Of a DNA stretch of 64,000 bases, positions 1-7,792 are shown piece by piece. Numbering within the stretch: the stretch's first letter is position 1; each line of letters starts with the position of its first letter. The position numbers and the translations under genes are program-made. The stretch comes from Prescottella agglutinans. GTDB lineage: Bacteria > Actinomycetota > Actinomycetes > Mycobacteriales > Mycobacteriaceae. The DNA lies in NCBI RefSeq assembly GCF_004011865.1, contig NZ_RKLP01000012.1, positions 62,001-126,000 of the forward strand, written 5' to 3'. Under the pieces are notes generated by a model. The model was given only the letters and a program-made list of their open reading frames with translations, was not told the origin of the DNA and did no database searches.

Positions 1-1
1 G

Positions 2-574
2 GCGACCGCCGGAACCCTCATGGCGTCGATCGCGACCGGGGCCGGGTTGGCGAGCGGTCTGCACCGTGACGAGTTGGGGCTCGGCAACATTCGCGCCGGG
101 CTGGTGTGGGGGAGCGCCGCCGCCGCGGTCCCCGTCGTCGGCTACGCGGCCGCGCTGGCGATCCCGTCGCTGCACCGCAGGCTCGCCGTCCCCGACGAGG
201 TGCGCCACGACTTCGCCGAGTGGGTATCGGCGCACATCCCATTCGGCACCGTGATCACCGAGGAATTGCTGTTCCGCGGCGTGCTGACCGCGCTCACCGA
301 GCGGGCGTGGCCCGCGCCGGCGGCGGCCGCGGTGCGCGCGGCCGCCTTCGGTCTCTGGCACGTGCACCCGGCGTACGTCGCGAACGACTCGGTGCCCGGC
401 ACCGTCGCCTTCACGGCGTCGTCGTCGCTCGTCTTCGACTGGCTGCGCGCCCGCAGCGGCAGCGTGCTCGCACCGGCCCTGCTGCACCTGGCCGTGAACG
501 TCGGTGGCGCACTGCTGCTTCGTCGCATCCAGGTGACCACCGGTGTCGACGAGGCGCCGCTGCCGCCGGTGTGA
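2..574 (+). CDS. CPBP-family intramembrane metalloprotease, 5' end outside window
   Basis: C-terminal 190 or so residues of an integral-membrane protease of the CPBP (CAAX-processing/bacteriocin-processing) family. The reading frame is open to the first base of the window, so the true start probably lies upstream; the ATG at 20 is only the first visible one. Family motifs are visible in order: EELLFRG (motif 1, EExxxR), FGLWHVHP (motif 2, FxxxH) and HLAVNVGG (motif 3, HxxxN). Hydrophobic Ala/Val-rich stretches surround them, as expected for a membrane-embedded active site. Known members cleave prenylated or small peptides; the substrate here cannot be told from sequence. Confidence 0.85.
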   Translation, partial: ATAGTLMASIATGAGLASGLHRDELGLGNIRAGLVWGSAAAAVPVVGYAAALAIPSLHRRLAVPDEVRHDFAEWVSAHIPFGTVITEELLFRGVLTALTERAWPAPAAAAVRAAAFGLWHVHPAYVANDSVPGTVAFTASSSLVFDWLRARSGSVLAPALLHLAVNVGGALLLRRIQVTTGVDEAPLPPV

Positions 575-582
575 GCGAGTTG

Positions 583-1029
583 TCAGGGCAGCTGGGCCAT
601 GCCGTACACGCGGTCGGCGTGGACCCGCAGCACCTGACGGCGCTCTTCGACCATCGCGCGGCGGAACTCTTCCCAGTCCTCGCGCTCGTGTCCGGTGGCG
701 GCGCGGTAGGTCTCGACGAGTTCGTCGACCGCGGCGTCGTGCGGGTCGGCCGCGACCGCCGACAGTTCGGCGCCCCCCTCGAGGACGGCGTAACTCCAGA
801 AGTCGTCGGCGCTTACGTGCAGGGACACCCGCGGATCCCGCGCGGCGTTGCGGGTCTTCGCGCGGTCCGCGGTCACCGAGACCTTCGCGGTGCGGGTGTC
901 CGGATCCCAGGCGTAGAGGACGTTGGACAGCTGCGGTCGGCCGTCGCGCTTGAGGGTCGCGAGAATGGCCTTGTTGTGTGACGCAACGAGATCGAGAAGT
1001 GGACGCTGCGTGTCGACGTCGGTGCTCAT
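583..1029 (-). CDS. PPOX-class (pyridoxamine-phosphate-oxidase-fold) F420/FMN-dependent protein
   Basis: A 148-residue protein with the split-barrel flavin/F420-binding fold: the N-terminal pattern HNKAILATLKRDGRPQLSNV and the following VSVTADRAKTRNAARDPRVSLHV are typical of the actinobacterial TIGR03618-type PPOX family, which bind F420 or FMN and act on small redox substrates. Starts at an ATG and ends 8 bp from the convergent stop of the protease gene. A very long open frame runs antisense to purF upstream of this ATG, but only the last 148 codons look like protein. Exact substrate is unknown. Confidence 0.85.
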   Translation of the reverse strand: MSTDVDTQRPLLDLVASHNKAILATLKRDGRPQLSNVLYAWDPDTRTAKVSVTADRAKTRNAARDPRVSLHVSADDFWSYAVLEGGAELSAVAADPHDAAVDELVETYRAATGHEREDWEEFRRAMVEERRQVLRVHADRVYGMAQLP

Positions 1030-1096
1030 GGCTCGTGCAACCGCGGCGTTCGCGGGGTTGTTCCTGGGTCGGTGGATTCCGTTAGATTCCATGCTC

Positions 1097-1483
1097 ATGC
1101 CCGCCCGTCGTGCCGTCGATCCCGCCGAACTCCGCCGCGCCCTGCTCGCGGTGGGGCCGTGGCTGCGGGGCGAGGACGACGCGAAACCTGCCCGCCCCGC
1201 GCTGGCGGCCGCGGTCCGCCTCAGCGCCCGCACCCTCGAGCAGGTCGCGCCCGGGTCGAGCGTCGAGGTGCGGGTACCGCCGTTCGTCGCGGTGCAGTGC
1301 ATCGAGGGGCCCCGGCACACCCGTGGCACGCCGCCGAACGTCGTCGAGACCGATCCCCGGACCTGGCTGCTGCTGGTGACCGGACTCCTGGGATTCGACG
1401 ACGCGGCCGCCACCGGATCGCTCGACGCGTCGGGTAGTCGAGCAGGGGAGATCGGCCACTGGTTGCCGCTGCTGCGCCTGTGA
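1097..1483 (+). CDS. Sterol-carrier-family (SCP2-like) protein, Rv0807-type
   Basis: About 128 residues beginning MPARRAVDPAELRRALLAV and containing SVEVRVPPFVAVQCIEGPRHTRGTPPNVVETDPRTWL, the pattern of the short SCP2-like proteins found directly upstream of purF in mycobacteria and relatives. The function is not established; the fold suggests binding of a hydrophobic ligand. An ATG two codons earlier (1091) is an equally possible start and there is no strong ribosome site for either. It reads in the same direction as purF, 120 bp upstream. Confidence 0.7.
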   Translation: MPARRAVDPAELRRALLAVGPWLRGEDDAKPARPALAAAVRLSARTLEQVAPGSSVEVRVPPFVAVQCIEGPRHTRGTPPNVVETDPRTWLLLVTGLLGFDDAAATGSLDASGSRAGEIGHWLPLLRL

Positions 1484-1553
1484 CTTTCCTGTGACATGGG
1501 TCGCATCGGGGTGATCCGGCGCACCGACCGTCGAACCTGCGCCGAGTGGTAGT

Positions 1554-1559
1554 TAGAAT
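1554..1559 (+). promoter_or_regulatory. Candidate -10 element of purF
   Basis: TAGAAT sits 43 bp before the purF GTG and is the only TAnnnT hexamer close to the gene. A hexamer TCGAAC lies 17 bp upstream (1531-1536) and could act as a weak -35. Sequence-only prediction. Confidence 0.35.
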
Positions 1560-1602
1560 GGGGCACGCCCCCCGCACCGAATCCCCTTAGGGAGCGCCAG
1601 CC

Positions 1603-3183
1603 GTGACTCGTGCCGAACTGTCGGTCAACAGTCGGAACCTTCTCGCTACGACCGCACCGGACGAGGACGAGAACGAACCTCGTGAGGAGTGTGGCGTCTT
1701 CGGCGTCTGGGCGCCGGGCGAGGACGTCGCCAAGCTCACGTACTACGGGCTCTACGCCCTTCAGCACCGCGGCCAGGAGGCAGCCGGCATCGCGGTCGCC
1801 GACGGCTCGCAGGTGCTGGTCTTCAAGGATCTCGGCCTGGTCAGCCAGGTGTTCGACGAGCAGACCCTCGGCGCGATGCCGGGGCACGTCGCCGTCGGCC
1901 ACTGCCGCTACTCGACCACCGGGTCCACGACGTGGGAGAACGCGCAGCCGATCTTCCGCACCACCGCCGCCGGCACCGGCGTCGCGCTGGGCCACAACGG
2001 CAACCTCGTCAACACCGCCGAGTTGGCGCAGCGTGCCCGCGAGGCCGGACTGATCAACGAGAAGCGCCCCGGTGCGGCGACGTCGGACTCCGACGTCGTC
2101 GGCGCCCTGCTGGCGCACGCGGCCGCCGACAGCACGCTCGAGCAGGCCGCGATGAAGCTGCTGCCGACGCTGCGCGGCGCGTTCTGCCTCACCTTCATGG
2201 ACGAGCACACGCTGTACGCGGCGCGTGACCCGCACGGCATCCGCCCGCTGTGCCTGGGCCGCCTCGACCGCGGCTGGGTCGTCGCGAGCGAGACCGCCGC
2301 CCTCGACATCGTCGGCGCGTCGTTCGTCCGCGAGATCGAGCCCGGTGAGCTGCTGGCCATCGACGCCGACGGCGTCCGGTCGTCCAGGTTCGCCAACCCG
2401 GAGCCCAAGGGCTGCGTGTTCGAGTACGTGTACCTGGCCCGCCCGGACAGCGTGATCGCCGGACGCTCGGTGCACTCGACCCGCGTCGAGATCGGCCGCC
2501 GCCTCGCCAAGGAGCACCCCGCCGAGGGTGATCTGGTGATCCCGGTGCCGGAGTCCGGTACGCCGGCCGCGGTCGGGTACGCGCAGGGCTCGGGCATCCC
2601 GTACGGCCAGGGCCTGATGAAGAACGCCTACGTGGGCCGCACCTTCATCCAGCCGTCGCAGACCATCCGCCAGCTGGGTATCCGCCTCAAGCTGAACCCG
2701 CTCAAGGAAGTCATCCGCGGCAAGCGCCTGGTCGTCGTCGACGACTCGATCGTGCGCGGCAACACGCAGCGCGCCCTGATCCGGATGCTGCGCGAGGCAG
2801 GGGCGCTCGAGATCCACGTGCGGATCGCGTCCCCGCCGGTCAAGTGGCCCTGCTTCTACGGCATCGACTTCGCGTCGCCCGCCGAGCTCATCGCGAACGG
2901 CGCCGAGGGCAGCGGGGTGAACGACACGTTCGACGAGATGCTCGAGGGCGTGCGCCGTTCCATCGGCGCCGACTCGCTCGGCTACATCTCGATCGACGGC
3001 ATGGTCGCCGCCACCGAGCAGCCGTCCTCCCGCCTGTGCAAGGCGTGCTTCGACGGGACCTACCCGATCGCGCTGCCGAGCGAGGGCATGGGCAAGAACG
3101 TCCTGGAGGGGATGCTCGAGTCCGCAGCCGGAGCCCAGCTCTCGCACGACAACGACAACGCGGACGCGCTGTCGCGTCCCTAG
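1603..3183 (+). CDS. purF: Amidophosphoribosyltransferase (first step of purine synthesis)
   Basis: Transfers ammonia from glutamine to PRPP to give phosphoribosylamine. 526 residues with a 29-residue propeptide before Cys30 (EE|CGVFGVW), which becomes the N-terminal nucleophile of the Ntn glutaminase domain; LYALQHRGQEAAG follows. The phosphoribosyltransferase domain carries RLVVVDDSIVRGNT near residue 376 (PRPP loop). Cysteines at KGCVFEY, KWPCFYG and the pair LCKAC near residue 480 match the four ligands of the Bacillus-type 4Fe-4S enzyme. GTG start is chosen because AGGGAG stands 7 bp before it. purM follows in the same direction. Confidence 0.97.
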   Translation: MTRAELSVNSRNLLATTAPDEDENEPREECGVFGVWAPGEDVAKLTYYGLYALQHRGQEAAGIAVADGSQVLVFKDLGLVSQVFDEQTLGAMPGHVAVGHCRYSTTGSTTWENAQPIFRTTAAGTGVALGHNGNLVNTAELAQRAREAGLINEKRPGAATSDSDVVGALLAHAAADSTLEQAAMKLLPTLRGAFCLTFMDEHTLYAARDPHGIRPLCLGRLDRGWVVASETAALDIVGASFVREIEPGELLAIDADGVRSSRFANPEPKGCVFEYVYLARPDSVIAGRSVHSTRVEIGRRLAKEHPAEGDLVIPVPESGTPAAVGYAQGSGIPYGQGLMKNAYVGRTFIQPSQTIRQLGIRLKLNPLKEVIRGKRLVVVDDSIVRGNTQRALIRMLREAGALEIHVRIASPPVKWPCFYGIDFASPAELIANGAEGSGVNDTFDEMLEGVRRSIGADSLGYISIDGMVAATEQPSSRLCKACFDGTYPIALPSEGMGKNVLEGMLESAAGAQLSHDNDNADALSRP

Positions 3184-3191
3184 TTCGCAGC

Positions 3192-3226
3192 ACGCTACCG
3201 GTGTGCCCCGGGCACTCCGGTAGCGT
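3192..3226 (+). terminator. Hairpin after purF
   Basis: Arms 3192-3207 and 3211-3226 pair over 16 bp with one mismatch (ACGCTACCGG pairs with CCGGTAGCGT). No T-tract follows. It lies 9 bp past the purF stop and could end or attenuate transcription before purM. Confidence 0.6.
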
Positions 3227-3230
3227 AAGG

Positions 3231-3251
3231 GCGCAATCGAGGTGATTGCGC
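3231..3251 (+). promoter_or_regulatory. Second inverted repeat in the purF-purM gap
   Basis: GCGCAATC-GAGGT-GATTGCGC is a perfect 8-bp dyad with a 5-nt centre, 75 bp before the purM ATG. It may be an operator or an RNA hairpin; no regulator can be named. Confidence 0.4.
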
Positions 3252-3325
3252 GTGTACACCCATGCGCGACGACGGCTGGCGCCGAAGTCGACGTTCACCG
3301 AAATCAAGGCTGGAGCCAGAAACCG

Positions 3326-4405
3326 ATGACCGAGGACAGTACCCGCACGCAGGGCGCTTCGTACGCCGCCGCCGGAGTGGACATCGAAGCGGGCGACCGG
3401 GCAGTCGAGCTGTTCGCCCCGCTGGCGAAGAAGGCCAGCCGCCCCGAGGTCATGGGCGGCCTCGGCGGCTTCGCCGGTCTGTTCTCGCTCAAGGGCGACT
3501 ACAAGGAGCCGCTGCTCGCGGCCTCCACCGACGGCGTCGGCACCAAGCTCGCTGTCGCGCAGGCGATGGACAAGCACGACACGGTCGGCCTCGACCTCGT
3601 CGCGATGGTGGTCGACGACCTCGTCGTGTGCGGTGCCGAGCCGCTGTTCCTGCAGGACTACATCGCGGTCGGCCGCGTCGTGCCGGAGCGGGTCGCGGAG
3701 ATCGTCGGCGGCATCGCCGAGGGCTGCATCCAGGCCGGCTGCGCGCTGCTCGGCGGCGAGACGGCCGAGCACCCCGGCGTGATGGCGGACGGCGACTACG
3801 ACCTGTCCGCGACCGGTGTCGGTGTCGTCGAGGCCGATCAGGTTCTCGGGCCCGACCGCGTCCGTCCGGGCGACGTCGTGATCGGTATGGGCGCGTCGGG
3901 CCTGCACTCCAACGGCTACTCGCTGGCCCGCAAGGTGCTGCTCGAGATCGACCGCATGTCGCTGACCGGTCACGTCGACGAGTTCGGCCGCACCCTGGGC
4001 GAGGAACTGCTCGAGCCCACCAAGATCTACGCCAAGGACTGCCTGGCTCTCGCTGCCGAGACCGACGTGCGCACCTTCTGCCACGTCACCGGCGGCGGTC
4101 TCGCGAACAACCTCGCGCGCGTCATGCCGAAGGGCCTCGTCGCGGAACTCGACCGCGGCACCTGGAGCCCGGCACCGATCTTCACGATGATCGCGCAGCG
4201 TGGTCGTGTCGAGCGCGCCGAGATGGAGCAGACGTTCAACATGGGCGTCGGCATGGTCGCGATCGTCGCGCCGGAGGACGTGGATCGTGCGCTGGCGGTC
4301 CTCACCGCCCGCCACATCGACTGCTGGACGCTCGGCAGCATCAAGAAGGCATCGGACGCCGACGCGGCACGCGCGCTGCTCCTGGGCGATCACCCGCGCT
4401 TCTGA
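3326..4405 (+). CDS. purM: Phosphoribosylformylglycinamidine cyclo-ligase (AIR synthetase)
   Basis: Closes the imidazole ring to make aminoimidazole ribonucleotide, the fifth purine step, using ATP. 359 residues, full family length. Family landmarks include ASYAAAGVDIEAGDRAVELF at the N-terminus, LLAASTDGVGTKLAVAQ (ATP-binding region), CALLGGETAEHPGVM and GMGASGLHSNGYSLARKV. The open frame extends 28 codons upstream, but MTEDSTRTQ at 3326 gives the normal N-terminus. Gene order purF-purM is conserved in this lineage. Confidence 0.97.
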   Translation: MTEDSTRTQGASYAAAGVDIEAGDRAVELFAPLAKKASRPEVMGGLGGFAGLFSLKGDYKEPLLAASTDGVGTKLAVAQAMDKHDTVGLDLVAMVVDDLVVCGAEPLFLQDYIAVGRVVPERVAEIVGGIAEGCIQAGCALLGGETAEHPGVMADGDYDLSATGVGVVEADQVLGPDRVRPGDVVIGMGASGLHSNGYSLARKVLLEIDRMSLTGHVDEFGRTLGEELLEPTKIYAKDCLALAAETDVRTFCHVTGGGLANNLARVMPKGLVAELDRGTWSPAPIFTMIAQRGRVERAEMEQTFNMGVGMVAIVAPEDVDRALAVLTARHIDCWTLGSIKKASDADAARALLLGDHPRF

Positions 4406-4418
4406 CGTCTGCACCGAC

Positions 4419-4468
4419 TGACGACATCGTCCCCGGGATCCGTCTGGATCCCGGGGACGATGTCGTCA
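4419..4468 (+). terminator. Perfect 23-bp hairpin after purM
   Basis: 4419-4441 is the exact reverse complement of 4446-4468 with a GTCT loop. Lies 14 bp after the purM stop. There is no T-tract, as is usual for actinobacterial terminators. The stem is unusually long and without any mismatch. Confidence 0.85.
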
Positions 4469-4512
4469 TGCGTCGGTTCCCGACACGGGACTGCGACAGC
4501 CGGATACCACGA

Positions 4513-4542
4513 ATGAGGGGGAGCCGTCAGGCTCCCCCTCAT
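4513..4542. terminator. 13-bp hairpin between convergent purM and DUF3073 gene
   Basis: ATGAGGGGGAGCC (4513-4525) pairs perfectly with 4530-4542 around a GTCA loop. It lies 34 bp beyond the stop of the minus-strand DUF3073 gene and probably ends that transcript. Confidence 0.7.
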
Positions 4543-4575
4543 GTCGAGGTATGTCAGGTGACGTCAGTACGACAG

Positions 4576-4791
4576 TCAACGACGCCAGTCGTCGTAGTCG
4601 TCCTCGTCCCAGCGCGAGCGAGGCTCCTCGTCGGCGCGCTTGTCCGCGATCACTCCGCCGTTGCGGGGCGAGCCCGGTGCTCCGCCGTTCGAGAGCTCTC
4701 GTTGCAGGCTGTCGAAATCCGTGGACGGCGAGCTGTACTTGAGCTCCCGTGCAACCTTGGTCTGCTTTGCCTTAGCCCGGCCGCGGCCCAT
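4576..4791 (-). CDS. DUF3073 small protein (Rv0810c-type)
   Basis: 71 residues, MGRGRAKAKQTKVARELKYS then SPSTDFDSLQRELSNGG and an acidic/aromatic tail ending DEDDYDDWRR. This is the conserved actinobacterial DUF3073 family, always short, with a basic N-terminus and an acidic C-terminus. Function unknown; the charge split suggests nucleic-acid or ribosome contact but that is a guess. It sits next to purM as in mycobacteria and has its own upstream region (see the dyad at 4847-4878). Confidence 0.9.
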   Translation of the reverse strand: MGRGRAKAKQTKVARELKYSSPSTDFDSLQRELSNGGAPGSPRNGGVIADKRADEEPRSRWDEDDYDDWRR

Positions 4792-4846
4792 GGCTGACCC
4801 CCTCGCGCTTTCGCGGGGCGGCCTGGGGAATTTGGCGGCCCCGCGT

Positions 4847-4878
4847 GAGTGTTGAATGTTTTCCTGCTCAACACTCTA
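4847..4878 (-). promoter_or_regulatory. Dyad overlapping a candidate promoter of the DUF3073 gene
   Basis: GAGTGTTGA (4847-4855) and TCAACACTC (4868-4876) form a perfect 9-bp inverted repeat with a 12-nt centre. On the minus strand a TAGAGT hexamer (4878-4873) overlaps one arm and could be the -10 box, so the dyad may be an operator or a 5'-leader hairpin. Confidence 0.4.
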
Positions 4879-4976
4879 GCGTGGAAAAGTCACTTCCGCT
4901 CCCACGTCCCATCCCCGGCGGTGTCTGATTTGTCTCACAGGTACCGTGAGCTGGCGTTATGTCGGATTTCTGCAGG

Positions 4977-5930
4977 CTAGAACACACCGGGAACGGCGCG
5001 TACGGTCCCGACCCGGGTGCCGCCGCCGAGGACAGGCTGTGAGGCCAGTGCGGCGTGGTCCTCCGACCACGTGACACCGAGCCGGTGCAACAGCGCCGCA
5101 GTCAGCGGGAGACGCGCCCGCTCGTGCCCGTCGTCGATTTTGAACGCGAACGCGGTGCCGTCCGGCAGGGCGCCGGCGTGGACGCCGTCGGCGCCGGCCT
5201 TGCACAGCAGCCCCGGCACCGCGGGCATGAGCCGGGCGTCGTCGCGACCGGTCCCGGAGATCACGTGCGGGTGCGCGCGGATCGCGTCGGCCACGGACCG
5301 CTCCGCGGAACCGGGCGCGGCGGTGACGAGCTTCGAGAACGCGCGCGCCAGATTGCTCAGCGACACCGGGATGATCGGCAGTCCGCAGCCGTCGATGCCG
5401 AGCTCGGTCTCCGGCTCGCCGCTGAGCTCGGTGACCGTCTCGATCACCGTCCGCTGCAGCGGATGTCCCGGATCGAGGTACGTGTCGGTGGGCCAGCCCT
5501 TTGCGGCGCACGCGGCGAGCATGGCGGCGTGCTTGCCCGAGCAGTTCATGTAGACCGTGCGCGCGGGATTGCGGGACGCGAGGACCTCGGCCCGGGCCAG
5601 CTCGTTCGCGGGCAGGTCCGGCGGGCACTGCAGATGCGTCTCGTCGAGCCCCACGCGGTCCAGCAGCTGCTCGACCAGCTCGACGTGCCCGGCCTCGCCC
5701 TCGTGTGACGCCGCCGCGATCGCCAGCTCCTCGCTCGACCGCGGCACGAACCCGCTGCGGAGCAGCGCCACCGCCTGCATGGGCTTGTTCGACGACCGCG
5801 GGTAGATCGGGGTGTGCACCTCGCCGAGCGCGAGCGTGGGCGTGCCGTCAGGCGCCAGCACCACCAGCGACCCGCGGTGCACGCACTCCCGGAACCCGGA
5901 TCGGACCACTTCCACCAGTTCGACGCTCAC
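4977..5930 (-). CDS. Asparaginase II-family protein
   Basis: 317 residues of the asparaginase_II family (PF06089), distinct from classical AnsA/AnsB. Landmarks are YPRSSNKPMQAVALL, VYMNCSGKHAAMLAAC, GIDGCGLP and HPHVISGTGRDDARLM. Members of the rhizobial AnsA-like family hydrolyse asparagine; for actinobacterial members the substrate is not proven. GTG start overlaps the MOSC stop by 3 bp, so it is the last gene of a translationally coupled operon ygfZ-MOSC-asparaginase. Confidence 0.85.
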   Translation of the reverse strand: MSVELVEVVRSGFRECVHRGSLVVLAPDGTPTLALGEVHTPIYPRSSNKPMQAVALLRSGFVPRSSEELAIAAASHEGEAGHVELVEQLLDRVGLDETHLQCPPDLPANELARAEVLASRNPARTVYMNCSGKHAAMLAACAAKGWPTDTYLDPGHPLQRTVIETVTELSGEPETELGIDGCGLPIIPVSLSNLARAFSKLVTAAPGSAERSVADAIRAHPHVISGTGRDDARLMPAVPGLLCKAGADGVHAGALPDGTAFAFKIDDGHERARLPLTAALLHRLGVTWSEDHAALASQPVLGGGTRVGTVRAVPGVF

Positions 5931-6577
5931 GGCGACACCTGCTCTTCCAGTCGGCTCAGGAACTTCCGGACACGGGCCTGCGCCCCGTCCGCGAGATCGG
6001 GTTGCTCGGCGAGGAGGACCCGCAACCGGTCGGGGTCGGCGCCGGTGAACACGTCGCGGATGGTCACCCCGTGCGCCGGCACCGACAGCACCTCCACCGG
6101 GTCACCGGCCCGCAGGCGCCCGGGGACCAGCACCCGCAGGTAGGCGCCGACGTCGGCGCGCTCGGTGAAGCGCTTGACCCACTGCGGTTCACCGGCCCAG
6201 TGCGCGAACGTGCCGCACGGCACCCGCGGTTCGGTGACCTCGAGTTCGGTGGTGCCGATCCGCCAGCGGGTCCCGATCACCGCGTCGGTGGTCGGGACGC
6301 CCGCAACGCGGAGGTTCTCCCCGAACCAGCCCGGCGCGAGGACGCGGCCGAGGTCGTCGCCCCACCGGTCCGCCTCCTCCGCGGCGTACGCGTAGACGGC
6401 CTTGTCGCGGCCGCCGTGGAACTTCGTGTCGCACACGTGGTCACCGGTGACGCCGCCCGCCTCGACCCGCACGGGACCGTCGACGGGCCGCTTGTCGATC
6501 GCCGTACGGGGTGACCGTCGGCTCGGGGCGTCGCGTTCGGCGAACACGACGCACACCGCCTCGACGCGCCCCGTCAC
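5927..6577 (-). CDS. MOSC-domain protein
   Basis: 216 residues. The MOSC (molybdenum cofactor sulfurase C-terminal) fold is shown by GDHVCDTKFHGGRDKAVYAYAAEEADRW, PGWFGENLRVAG and TEPRVPCGTFAHW, the last containing the conserved Cys. YiiM-type MOSC proteins reduce N-hydroxylated substrates or handle Mo-bound sulfur; the role here is not known. The GTG start overlaps the ygfZ stop as GTGA, and its stop overlaps the asparaginase GTG, indicating coupled translation. Confidence 0.88.
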   Translation of the reverse strand: MTGRVEAVCVVFAERDAPSRRSPRTAIDKRPVDGPVRVEAGGVTGDHVCDTKFHGGRDKAVYAYAAEEADRWGDDLGRVLAPGWFGENLRVAGVPTTDAVIGTRWRIGTTELEVTEPRVPCGTFAHWAGEPQWVKRFTERADVGAYLRVLVPGRLRAGDPVEVLSVPAHGVTIRDVFTGADPDRLRVLLAEQPDLADGAQARVRKFLSRLEEQVSP

Positions 6578-7704
6578 CGGCGGCCGCGCAACCGGTCGAC
6601 GGCCTCCCGGCCCGCCTGGACCTCGTCGTGCCGGGGCACGGAGTCCTCGTCGATCGACGCGGCGCACGGCCCGGTCACGAGCGCGGTGTCCGCGGGCACG
6701 GTCCGCTTCACGAGCGCGAGCGCGATGGGCCCCCACTCGAAGTGGTCGACGACGGTGCCGAGGCGTCCGACGGCGCGGCCGTCCGCGGTGACCGCCTCGC
6801 CCGGTTCGGGGCGACCCTCGGCGGATCCGTCGAGGTGCAGCATCACCAGGTGCCGCGGCGGCTTGCCGAGGTTGTGCACGCGGGCCACGGTCTCCTGGCC
6901 GCGGTAGCAGCCCTTGTCGAGGTGCACGGCACCGTGCTCGGCGGGGCCGCCGATCCAGCCGGCCTCGTGCGGGATGGTGCGGTCGTCGGTGTCGACGCCG
7001 ACGCGTGGCCGGTACGCGGCCACCCGCAGGGCCTCGAACGCCCACGATCCGGCCGGTCGCACCCCGGCCTCGGTGAGTGCGGTCCACCATCGGGGCAGGT
7101 CCGATCGCGGCACCAGGAGGTCGAACGAGTCCGCGGTGGGCCACGGCATCCGGCGCAGGAATCCGCCGCCCTCCAGCGGCACCGCCTCGTAGACGCCCGG
7201 CAGTTCGGTGACGCCCAGCGCCGCGAGCACCGCGGGCGCCTGCGCGTCGGGGCCGATCAGGCTCAGCACCGCCATGTCGTTGCCGTCCCGGGGTTCGGCC
7301 TTGGACCAGAACACCATCTTTTGCAGGAAGCCAAGCAGGTCGGGGCCGCGGTCGGCCTCGGTGTCGATCCACGTGACGCCGTCGATGTCGGTCTGCACCC
7401 AGTGGTGCTCGATCCGGCCGTTGAGGTCGAGGCTGAGGTTCTCGGCGCTGGTGCGGTCCGGCAGGGCCGCCACGTGTTGGCTCGAGATCGTGTGCAGCCA
7501 GGTCAGCCGCTCGTCGCCGGCGATCGCGATGACGAACCGGTGGGAACGGTCGACGACGGCGACCGCACGGGTGGCGGCGCGCTGCTCGGCGAACGGGTCG
7601 CCGTAGTGCCAGGCGACGCCGGCGTCGGGTGATCCCTCCGGCGGCGGAACGGCGCCGGGCGTGGAGAGCAGTGGACTGGGTGTAACGAGCGGAGAGTCGG
7701 CCAC
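6574..7704 (-). CDS. ygfZ: Folate-binding YgfZ/GcvT-fold protein (Fe-S cluster maintenance)
   Basis: 376 residues of the YgfZ/IBA57 family, which uses tetrahydrofolate and helps repair or mature certain Fe-S enzymes. The diagnostic motif K-G-C-Y-x-G-Q-E is present as DKGCYRGQETVARVHNLG, with the conserved Cys. The N-terminal GcvT-like half includes SHRFVIAIAGDERLTWLHTISSQ. Rv0811c is the M. tuberculosis counterpart by position. Divergent from the PLP lyase gene with 88 bp between starts; first gene of a three-gene operon. Confidence 0.92.
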   Translation of the reverse strand: MADSPLVTPSPLLSTPGAVPPPEGSPDAGVAWHYGDPFAEQRAATRAVAVVDRSHRFVIAIAGDERLTWLHTISSQHVAALPDRTSAENLSLDLNGRIEHHWVQTDIDGVTWIDTEADRGPDLLGFLQKMVFWSKAEPRDGNDMAVLSLIGPDAQAPAVLAALGVTELPGVYEAVPLEGGGFLRRMPWPTADSFDLLVPRSDLPRWWTALTEAGVRPAGSWAFEALRVAAYRPRVGVDTDDRTIPHEAGWIGGPAEHGAVHLDKGCYRGQETVARVHNLGKPPRHLVMLHLDGSAEGRPEPGEAVTADGRAVGRLGTVVDHFEWGPIALALVKRTVPADTALVTGPCAASIDEDSVPRHDEVQAGREAVDRLRGRR

Positions 7705-7792
7705 GGGGCCATTCTAGGAGCGGGGATCGGGCATGCCGCGCGAAGCGGTATCGGAACTGCAGGTAGTGCCAGGTTTTGGCTATGGTGGGCGC

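Noticed and set aside
583-3147. Very long minus-strand frame antisense to purF
   Set aside because: Only the last 148 codons (583-1029) show a protein family; the rest is a GC-rich shadow of purF with Asp/Arg/His-rich composition.
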